Shown piece by piece: positions 1 through 5,491 of a stretch of DNA of 6,468 bases (the stretch's first letter is position 1; each line of letters starts with the position of its first letter). Under the pieces are notes generated by a model. That model was not told where the DNA came from. It was given only the letters and a program-made list of their open reading frames with translations, and made no database searches. The position numbers and the translations under genes were made by a program. Source of the DNA: Bacillota bacterium (GTDB taxonomy: Bacteria; Bacillota; Clostridia; Lachnospirales; Cellulosilyticaceae); contig JAEYNQ010000124.1 of assembly GCA_023412455.1 (NCBI GenBank), positions 1-6,468 on the forward strand, given 5' to 3'.

Positions 1-121
1 GCCGCTGGCTTCCTTCAGATTCCACCTCACGATGGACACCCTTGCCTTAAGCTATGTGCTTGGCACTATCAACCCGCACTCAGGACTTTCACCTGTTAGA
101 TTGCGCCCATGCTGGGCGCAC
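1..121 (-). mobile_element. Group II intron, class C (IIC)-like, 5' end only (domain I start)
   Basis: Read on the minus strand, the element begins at base 121 with GTGCGCCC, matching the GUGYG 5' end of group II introns. It then shows the early domain I pattern known from IIC introns such as that of Oceanobacillus iheyensis (compared from memory): a GCGCCC/GGGCGC hairpin, a CAGG-TGAAAGT-CCTG element, then AAGGCAAGGGTGTCC and GGAATCTGAAGGAAGC. A TCCATC/GGTGGA stem is capped by a GTGA (GNRA-type) tetraloop, and its sequence differs from the known intron while the pairing is kept. The intron runs off the left edge, so the rest of domain I, the reverse transcriptase/maturase gene if present, the catalytic domain V and the 3' end are not visible. 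It lies in the sense orientation directly after the operon terminator, the usual target of class C introns. Group II identity is firm; class C rests on sequence resemblance plus the target site. Confidence 0.9.
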
Positions 122-123
122 AT

Positions 124-166
124 AAAAAAGAAACCTAAAGTTGATTTTCCTTTAGGTTTCTTTTTT
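124..166 (-). terminator. Rho-independent terminator of the ABC transporter/GH28 operon
   Basis: A perfect 17-bp inverted repeat (arms 124-140 and 150-166, 9-nt loop) lies 20 bases after the GH28 stop codon. The stem core is GAAACCTAAAG/CTTTAGGTTTC. On the minus strand it ends in six T's (129-124), followed by AT and then the first base of the group II intron. Because the stem is flanked by an A tract on one side and a T tract on the other, it could also stop transcription arriving on the plus strand. It probably served as the insertion target of the intron. Confidence 0.93.
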
Positions 167-186
167 AGATTTCTCCTCTTTACACT

Positions 187-1752
187 TTATGATTTATACC
201 TATAATCCTCTACTGCTTCTATTATAAAAGTTTCTCCCCGTTGATTTTCCATGCTTACATCCTCTAAGACCAACTTTATAATATTTTTGAATATAAAACC
301 ATGTCGTACCATTTTTCCCTGGAAGCTTAGCATTTCAGGATAATCAGGTTTGGCATCTTCGCTAAAGCTTATATGCACATTTTTAAATTTCAAATCCTTG
401 ATTTTTTCTTCAGGTAACCCATAAATAAAACCTGCACATACTTCCACATTGCTGCAATGAATATTTTCAAAGGAAAGGGTTCCTATAACAGGTGTTCGAT
501 CATCCTTGGGTAACTTCTCCTTGCTCCAGACATATTCACTTTTGCCATCCTGATCACAAAAGTAAAAAGAGTTTATAGTAAAGGGCGTTAGTACACCATC
601 CATCTTAATATTCTTAATAGAAATGGCATCTACAATAGCTGTATTTCCCCTACCTCTTCTTGTCTTTATGCGCACACCTCTGTCGGTATTCTCAAAGCGG
701 CATCTTTCCACCCTTACCTCTTGGACGCCTCCAGACATTTCACTTCCAATAACAACTGCTCCATGCCCAAACTGCATAAGGCAATTACGAATCATAATCT
801 TCCTACTACATACTCTTTTTTCTCTAGGTAGAGTATACTTGCCTGATTTTATAGCAATACAATCATCCCCTAAGGAAAACTTGACACCTAGTATTTGAAT
901 ATCTGTACAAGATTCTGGATTAATTCCATCTGTATTGGGTGAGTCCTTTGGATTATTTAAATAAAGATTAATAAATTGCATCTGCTTACATCTAACAGGA
1001 TGGATTGTCCAAGAAGGTGAATTTTGAATCCTAAGCCCTTCTACTACCACTTCTTCACACCCTATAAAATACATGATTCTTGGACGCCATGCGCCTCTTT
1101 TTACCTTTACATCTACCCACCAGTCACTATTTTGTGCATTACCATCAATGGTTCCTTGCCCTATTATTTTTACATTTTTTATATCAATCCCTGTAAGAAG
1201 GCTAGCATAACAAGGAAGGGCTTCCCCTTCCCAGAAAGCAAGATAACGGTCTTCTTTTGGGTCACCTCCCTTAATGATAGGTGGCAAAATACCATATTCT
1301 TCCCTTCTTTGCTCGCCTAGTAGTACGGCTCCCTCCTCTAATTCTAAGGTCATATTACTCTTTAAGTAGAGAGGCGTACTCTTATATATACCTGCTGGAA
1401 GTACAATGCGTGCTCCCTCTGGTGCAGCTGCAATAGCTGCCTGTATGGCTTTTGTGTCTAAGTGTTCTCCATCACCTATTGCCCCAAAGTCACGAACATT
1501 CAGTACAGCTGTCTCCCCTTCTGTCCTTACCTCTTCTGTCCATTGGCTCCTTTTCCTTTCGTCCCTTAATTCCAAGAGATAACAGGTATTGGGCCTTAAA
1601 TGATTAATCGTTACAATATTTTTACCTACTGTTTTCACAAAAGCATTATCTATATAAAGTTCATAGGGGACCTCTGTAAAGTAACAAGATTCACTATCTA
1701 ACTCAAGAGTAATACTGGTGGAGGTTTTATGAATTACTTGCCCATTTAAAAT
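187..1752 (-). CDS. Glycoside hydrolase family 28 (exo-polygalacturonase-like), cytoplasmic; probable non-AUG start
   Basis: This is a GH28 right-handed beta-helix enzyme that hydrolyses galacturonan-type oligosaccharides. Counting from the GTG at 1636-1638 (483 residues), the family signatures are all intact: NTDG at 235-238, GDD at 257-259, GHG at 291-293 and RIK at 323-325. The three catalytic Asp are D237, D258 and D259. The beta-helix opens near residue 46 with NVRDFGAIGDG. The reading frame stays open above that GTG to the TAG at 1765-1767, encoding about 38 more residues (ILNGQVIHKTSTSITLELD and onward) that resemble the beta-sandwich N-domain of this subfamily. A Shine-Dalgarno sequence (AGGGGGAG, 1759-1766) points to ATT at 1750-1752, giving about 521 residues. 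No ATG, GTG or TTG in frame fits, and GTG 1638 lacks a Shine-Dalgarno sequence. There is no signal peptide, so the enzyme should act on imported oligomers. It is the last gene of the operon. Exo- versus endo-action, and galacturonan versus rhamnogalacturonan, cannot be told from motifs alone. Confidence 0.93.
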   Translation of the reverse strand: MLNGQVIHKTSTSITLELDSESCYFTEVPYELYIDNAFVKTVGKNIVTINHLRPNTCYLLELRDERKRSQWTEEVRTEGETAVLNVRDFGAIGDGEHLDTKAIQAAIAAAPEGARIVLPAGIYKSTPLYLKSNMTLELEEGAVLLGEQRREEYGILPPIIKGGDPKEDRYLAFWEGEALPCYASLLTGIDIKNVKIIGQGTIDGNAQNSDWWVDVKVKRGAWRPRIMYFIGCEEVVVEGLRIQNSPSWTIHPVRCKQMQFINLYLNNPKDSPNTDGINPESCTDIQILGVKFSLGDDCIAIKSGKYTLPREKRVCSRKIMIRNCLMQFGHGAVVIGSEMSGGVQEVRVERCRFENTDRGVRIKTRRGRGNTAIVDAISIKNIKMDGVLTPFTINSFYFCDQDGKSEYVWSKEKLPKDDRTPVIGTLSFENIHCSNVEVCAGFIYGLPEEKIKDLKFKNVHISFSEDAKPDYPEMLSFQGKMVRHGFIFKNIIKLVLEDVSMENQRGETFIIEAVEDYRYKS

Positions 1753-1758
1753 TGCAAT

Positions 1759-1766
1759 CTCCCCCT
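1759..1766 (-). promoter_or_regulatory. Ribosome binding site of the GH28 gene, overlapping the permease stop codon
   Basis: On the minus strand AGGGGGAG overlaps the TAG stop of the upstream permease. The spacer from GGAG to the ATT codon at 1750-1752 is 6 nt, which is normal. The alternative ATT at 1756-1758 directly abuts the site and is too close. The position of this site is the main reason for placing the GH28 start well upstream of the GTG at 1638. Coupled translation (stop then restart) from the permease is likely. Confidence 0.65.
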
Positions 1767-2658
1767 AACCTTTAATCCCACTCGTTGATATTCCCTCTAT
1801 AAAATAGTTTTGTGCAGCAAAAAAGATAACTATAGATGGCAAAAGACCAACAAGTGACATAGCAATAACCTTATTCCAGTCAAAAGCCCCACCCGTTGCA
1901 TCCATTGACATTTTTAAGGCAATGGTTAATGGATATTTTTCTACAGATGAAATAAAAATTAATGGTCCCATAAAATCATTCATTGTCCACATAAATGTAA
2001 ATAGTCCACATGAAATAATAGCTGGTTTAAGTACAGGCATTAAAATAAAAATCAGTGTCTGCAAAGAGTTACAACCATCTATTTTTGCCGATTCATCTAG
2101 ATCTTTAGGAATTCCCCTAAAGAACTGAACTAACATAAATACAAAGAAAACATCTACACCAAACAAAGAAGGTAATATGAGTGGTGCATAAGTGTCTAAT
2201 AGGTGGAAAGTTTTCCACATCATATAACTTGGGATTCTCAAAATAATATTGGGTAACAGTAAGGTTCCTATTAAAACAGCAAACCAAAATTTTTTACCTG
2301 GAAAGTTAAAACGGGCAAAGCCATAGGATGTAAGGGTAACAGAAATAACTACAAAAATAACCTTAGGGATAACGATTTGAAAGGTATTTATAAAATAATG
2401 CCCCATGGTGTATTCTGTTCCAGTTTTCCAGCCTTGAATATAGGGAGTAAAATCAAATTCCTTTGGCATAAACCAAATAGATGAGAAAATATCTGCATTA
2501 CTCTTAAAAGAAGCCCCAATTAACCAAATAATAGGATAAAGCATAATAATAGCTACAAAAATAAGTAGTCCATATAACAGTGTTAATTTGGTACCTTTTT
2601 TCAGTTTTCTTTTACGTTGTCTTGCATATTCTGCTTGTTCGAGAGCTGTTTGTGCCAT
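1765..2658 (-). CDS. Carbohydrate ABC transporter permease, MalG/AraQ/LplC type (CUT1 family)
   Basis: This 297-residue inner-membrane permease is the second of the pair that forms the sugar channel. The N-terminus is a basic cytoplasmic tail (residues 1-22, with RQRKRKLKK). About six membrane segments follow, near 26-50, 90-115, 124-145, 157-181, 205-228 and 265-285. The EAA loop that contacts the ATPase is at 189-208 (ESAKIDG, then P208), and the C-terminus IEGISTSGIKG is typical of MalG-like subunits. The ATG at 2656-2658 overlaps the preceding permease stop by one base (TAATG), and GGAGGTGA at 2665-2672 is a strong ribosome binding site. Length and topology are normal for the family. Its TAG stop is in the same frame as the GH28 coding sequence that follows. 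No ATPase gene is present here, so a shared MsmK/MsmX-type ATPase elsewhere is assumed. Substrate is inferred from the GH28 and KduI context. Confidence 0.96.
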   Translation of the reverse strand: MAQTALEQAEYARQRKRKLKKGTKLTLLYGLLIFVAIIMLYPIIWLIGASFKSNADIFSSIWFMPKEFDFTPYIQGWKTGTEYTMGHYFINTFQIVIPKVIFVVISVTLTSYGFARFNFPGKKFWFAVLIGTLLLPNIILRIPSYMMWKTFHLLDTYAPLILPSLFGVDVFFVFMLVQFFRGIPKDLDESAKIDGCNSLQTLIFILMPVLKPAIISCGLFTFMWTMNDFMGPLIFISSVEKYPLTIALKMSMDATGGAFDWNKVIAMSLVGLLPSIVIFFAAQNYFIEGISTSGIKG

Positions 2659-3563
2659 TATTCTTCACCTCCATTATCATTATAAAATACCCAGTATTTT
2701 GAACTTCTGAAGGTAATAGCTGTAAAAATCATAATAATGACAAATAGTACCCATGACATAGCACTGGCATAGCCCATATCATAGTATTTAAAGGTATTGT
2801 CATAAATAAGCATTGGTAAGAGATAGGTTCCCTTCATAGGTCCCCCATTGGTTACTAAGTAAGGTGCATTAAACTCTTGGAAGGCATGAATAAGCTGCAT
2901 AACAAAGTTAAAGAAAAATACAGGTGTAATCATAGGCATAGTAATATTAAAGAAATTTCGCACTTTATTGGAACCATCTACCTCTGCTGCCTCATAAAGC
3001 TCCGTTGGTACTTCTTTAAGTGCTGCTAAGAAAATAACCATTGTTGAGCCAAATTCCCAGACACGCAATAAAACGATGGTAAACATAGCTGGTGTTGCTT
3101 GCCCAAACCAACTTACAGGTGCAATATTCATGCTAGCTAATACTTGATTAACAAGGCCATCTGTTGAAAATATAAACTTCCATAAAATAGCGATAGCTAC
3201 ATTGGAGCCTAAAATAGATGGAATATAGTAGGCTGTTCGAAAGAAATGAATACCCTTAAGGTTCATATTTAATATAAAGGCCACAAATAGAGAAAAAATT
3301 AGCTTAAGAGGAACTTCAAAAATAACATATTTTGCGGTTACTGATAAAGCCTTTATAAACTCTTTATCTTTAAATAAATGTGTAAAATTTTCTAGGCCTA
3401 CCCAAGTCGGTGCACTCATCAAATCGTAGTCTGTAAAGCTTAAGAAAAATGAAGCAAGTATTGGATACAATGTAAATACAAAAAATCCAAAGATCCAAGG
3501 CGCTATATAAATAAGTCCAATATAGCGTTCTCTTGCAAATATTGTTTTAGCTGTGGTTTTCAT
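2658..3563 (-). CDS. Carbohydrate ABC transporter permease, MalF/UgpA/LplB type (CUT1 family)
   Basis: This 301-residue permease is the first of the heterodimeric pair. Hydrophobic segments lie near residues 13-41, 78-100, 112-132, 160-182, 210-232 and 265-286. The region YPILASFFLSFTDYDL followed by WVGLENF is characteristic of the UgpA/LplB group. The EAA motif for contact with the ATPase is EAAEVDGSNK at 191-200, with P210 closing it. The ATG at 3561-3563 is preceded by AAAGGAG with a 5-nt spacer. The gene lies 57 bases after the binding-protein gene, with a strong hairpin between them, and overlaps the next permease by one base. This order (binding protein, UgpA-like, MalG-like, hydrolase) is standard for oligosaccharide importers of Firmicutes. 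Uronate oligomers are the likely substrate, inferred from context. Confidence 0.96.
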   Translation of the reverse strand: MKTTAKTIFARERYIGLIYIAPWIFGFFVFTLYPILASFFLSFTDYDLMSAPTWVGLENFTHLFKDKEFIKALSVTAKYVIFEVPLKLIFSLFVAFILNMNLKGIHFFRTAYYIPSILGSNVAIAILWKFIFSTDGLVNQVLASMNIAPVSWFGQATPAMFTIVLLRVWEFGSTMVIFLAALKEVPTELYEAAEVDGSNKVRNFFNITMPMITPVFFFNFVMQLIHAFQEFNAPYLVTNGGPMKGTYLLPMLIYDNTFKYYDMGYASAMSWVLFVIIMIFTAITFRSSKYWVFYNDNGGEE

Positions 3564-3579
3564 TAAATCTCCTTTCTGT

Positions 3580-3615
3580 TTATTAATGGGGCAAGTCGCC
3601 CTGCCCCATTAATAA
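3580..3615 (-). promoter_or_regulatory. Intergenic hairpin between binding-protein and permease genes (likely mRNA processing/stability element)
   Basis: A perfect 14-bp inverted repeat (TTATTAATGGGGCA at 3580-3593; its complement at 3602-3615) encloses an 8-nt loop and fills most of the 57-base gap. On the minus strand it lies 5 nt after the binding-protein stop and is followed by ACAGAAAGGAG, the next gene's ribosome binding site. No T tract follows, so it is not a standard terminator. Comparable hairpins after malE-type genes protect the upstream mRNA and raise the amount of binding protein over permease; that role is inferred here. Confidence 0.8.
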
Positions 3616-3620
3616 CTTTG

Positions 3621-4991
3621 CTATTTTGTTATATCTGCTAATTGCTCTGTCATCTTATCAAACATTTCTTGAGCGATTTCAGCTGTTGTTCCTTGACCAT
3701 AAGATGTCTTTTGCGTAGCTTCGATATAAATTTCTTTCATTTTAGCATTTTCCATATAAGGGCTTACAAGTTCTGGATTACAGTTAGCAATTTGATTAAA
3801 GCCATCATAAGCAATACCAGATAACTTACCAGCATCTGCTAAAGCTTTAGCAGCAGCTTTACTTGATGGAATACCACGAGATGTACCAAGGATAACAGAA
3901 GCTTCTGGATCATTTAATAAGAAGTTTAATAGCTTAGCTGATTCTTCTGGATACTTAGTATCTTTATTGATAGCAAATAATAAAGAAGGTTTTTGATACC
4001 AACCTGTGGCTTTTGCATCTTTAAGCATTAGAAGCTCTCCTAATGCAAGTTCTTGACCTTTTTCTTTTAATACAGATTCAAATTTACCAATTGAACTATT
4101 CCACTCAAGAACGCCTGCTACTTTACCATCAATCCAACTTGGTGTCTGATAAAGTGGGGTTGTTCCTGCTTCATTTGTTCTTGCTTCAAGGTCACGAATA
4201 ACCTTAGCATCCTCTAAAGATTTATAGAAATCTAAACCAGCTTGAATATCTTCTACACTAAACCCAAGTGTTCCATCTTCATTAATAAAGTTCTTGCCTG
4301 TTTTTTGTTGTACATAAACCGTTGCTAAATACCAACCTGTAAATCCACTACCATCATCAAGGTCAAAAGGATATAAACCTTGTGCTGCAAACTTTTCACC
4401 TGTTGCAATGAATTCTTCCCAGGTTATTGGAAGAGGTACGCCTACTTTATCAAATACGGTTTTGTTATAATAAATATTTCTACCTGTTGTAGATACTGGA
4501 ATAGCATTTAAAACGCCATTACTTTTGCCAAAGGCTAAGTCGTTTTCTGAATAATTATCCAGAGCGATGATATCCTTTAAAGCTTCAAGGTCATAGAAGC
4601 CTTTACCATCCTTTGAAAGACGGCTAATCCAATCATAGTTGATTTGAATAATATCTGTACAAGTTCCACCAGCTAATTGCGTAGTAATCTTTTCAGCATG
4701 ACCATCCCATCCACCATATTCGGATTTTACTGTAATATTAGGATTTAACTCTTCAAATTTTTTAATAGCATCTAATGTAGCAGTGTGTCTGTCATCCCCA
4801 CCCCACCAAGAAATACGGAGTTCAACTTTCTCATCAGATTTTGCTTCTTCTTTCTTTTCTTCCTTTGGTGCCTCTGTCTTAGTGTCTGATGCTGTTGTTG
4901 CTGGTGCTTCTTCTTTTTTTGATCCTCCACAACCTACCATAGAAGTTGCTAACATACATGTTGCTAATGACATAGCCAATGCTTTTTTCAT
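3621..4991 (-). CDS. Extracellular sugar-binding lipoprotein of an ABC transporter (SBP family 1)
   Basis: This 456-residue solute-binding protein delivers an oligosaccharide to the permeases encoded just downstream. It has a lipoprotein signal: MKK, a short hydrophobic stretch, then the lipobox SMVGC with the lipidated cysteine at C21. An acidic/lysine-rich linker (about 25-54) precedes the mature fold, which begins ELRISWWGGDDRH, a form common in sugar-binding proteins of this group. Motifs such as AAQGLYPF and the C-terminal half fit the bacterial extracellular solute-binding protein family 1. The ATG at 4989-4991 has GGGAGG at 5001-5006 with a 9-nt spacer. It is the first gene of the operon, behind a long leader and a sigma-A-like promoter. 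An oligogalacturonide or related uronate ligand is inferred from the GH28 partner and from kduI nearby; sequence alone does not fix the ligand. Confidence 0.96.
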   Translation of the reverse strand: MKKALAMSLATCMLATSMVGCGGSKKEEAPATTASDTKTEAPKEEKKEEAKSDEKVELRISWWGGDDRHTATLDAIKKFEELNPNITVKSEYGGWDGHAEKITTQLAGGTCTDIIQINYDWISRLSKDGKGFYDLEALKDIIALDNYSENDLAFGKSNGVLNAIPVSTTGRNIYYNKTVFDKVGVPLPITWEEFIATGEKFAAQGLYPFDLDDGSGFTGWYLATVYVQQKTGKNFINEDGTLGFSVEDIQAGLDFYKSLEDAKVIRDLEARTNEAGTTPLYQTPSWIDGKVAGVLEWNSSIGKFESVLKEKGQELALGELLMLKDAKATGWYQKPSLLFAINKDTKYPEESAKLLNFLLNDPEASVILGTSRGIPSSKAAAKALADAGKLSGIAYDGFNQIANCNPELVSPYMENAKMKEIYIEATQKTSYGQGTTAEIAQEMFDKMTEQLADITK

Positions 4992-5113
4992 TCTACTAAT
5001 CCTCCCATTTATTGAGTTATTATTTTAAATCTTAAATTCATTTTCCTGTCTTGTCTTAAAAGTCTACTAGTAAGCCTTCTTAAGTTTCCCATTCCCTCTT
5101 AAAAGCTCCCTTT

Positions 5114-5152
5114 ACCTATTATGGATTCATCCCATTGCCGATTAGGATAGGT
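5114..5152 (-). promoter_or_regulatory. Predicted RNA hairpin in the operon leader
   Basis: On the minus strand ACCTAT (5152-5147) pairs perfectly with ATAGGT (5119-5114). Inside it, a smaller hairpin (5121-5135) pairs AT-GGA with TCC-AT, with one bulged G around a TGAA loop. The structure sits about 125 nt upstream of the binding-protein start codon. It matches no RNA family that I recognise. It could be an RNA control element or merely a stable fold in the leader. Confidence 0.35.
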
Positions 5153-5243
5153 TATAACTTATGTCCATTCATTTGCTATATGGCTATACCTCTTTAGGGC
5201 TTTTATTGAAGTGTTAATACATTTAAATATTATATATTTTCTT

Positions 5244-5272
5244 AATATATTGCTATATAAAAAGTTGTTCAA
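5244..5272 (-). promoter_or_regulatory. Predicted sigma-A promoter of the transporter/GH28 operon
   Basis: On the minus strand a -35 box TTGAAC (5272-5267) and a -10 box TATATT (5249-5244) are separated by exactly 17 bases. Transcription would start near 5237, giving an untranslated leader of about 245 nt. A perfect TATAAT at 5234-5229 has no -35 partner at 16-18 bases and is the weaker alternative. The upstream side holds a tandem TATGAAT repeat that may be an activator site. Confidence 0.6.
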
Positions 5273-5437
5273 TCTTACTTACTTTCACATATATTGTTAT
5301 AAATTCATACTATTCATAGTCACCTTTACCAAATTAACCACTTATTCATTCTGTACTACTATGCAATAACTACATATTTTTATCATATTTTGTTGTTTTA
5401 TCTCATTCTTATACAAATCTTGCCTTCTTCTCGATAC

Positions 5438-5481
5438 AAAAAAAGTCCTAAAACGAAGGCTTATTTTGCCTTCATGATTAG
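5438..5481 (-). terminator. Rho-independent terminator after the isomerase gene
   Basis: On the minus strand GAAGGC and GCCTTC form a 6-bp core around a 7-nt loop (5461-5467). A lower stem with CTAA (5481-5478) pairing to TTAG (5451-5448) is separated from the core by a small internal loop. Seven T's follow (5444-5438). It begins about 10 bases after the isomerase stop codon and separates that gene from the transporter operon. Confidence 0.85.
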
Positions 5482-5491
5482 AGCTTCTTTA

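Larger units (their letters stand above)
5007..5437. other. Gene-free regulatory region upstream of the transporter operon
   Basis: This stretch of about 430 bases is very AT-rich, above all between 5220 and 5400. I see no convincing gene on either strand. It holds the probable promoter at 5244-5272, a leader of about 245 nt with a predicted hairpin (5114-5152), a possible 27-codon upstream frame (5009-5092), a tandem TATGAAT repeat upstream of the promoter (5303-5318) and a repeated ATATAGCAA (5250-5258 and 5173-5181). No regulator gene and no catabolite-repression (cre) site is recognisable. No riboswitch class was recognised. Confidence 0.75.

Noticed and set aside
1..121. Reading the left edge as ribosomal RNA or a tRNA cluster
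   Set aside because: The GC-rich, structured look suggested stable RNA, but the GTGCGCCC start, the domain I motifs and the terminator-adjacent position identify a group II intron.
623..898. Plus-strand open frame of 91 codons opposite the GH28 gene
   Set aside because: It lies antisense to conserved GH28 coding sequence, has no convincing ribosome binding site and its protein resembles no family.
1024..1320. Plus-strand open frame of 98 codons opposite the GH28 gene
   Set aside because: Its low-complexity aromatic and proline-rich translation is a mirror of the GH28 codons; the minus-strand motifs show which strand is real.
4783..5028. Plus-strand open frame of 81 codons opposite the lipoprotein start
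   Set aside because: The Ser/Phe-rich translation mirrors the Glu/Lys/Ala linker of the lipoprotein. It has no start signal and no family resemblance.
5229..5234. Perfect TATAAT as the main -10 box of the operon
   Set aside because: No TTGACA-like box lies 16-18 bases upstream and no extended TG motif is present; the TTGAAC/TATATT pair with a 17-base spacer is better.
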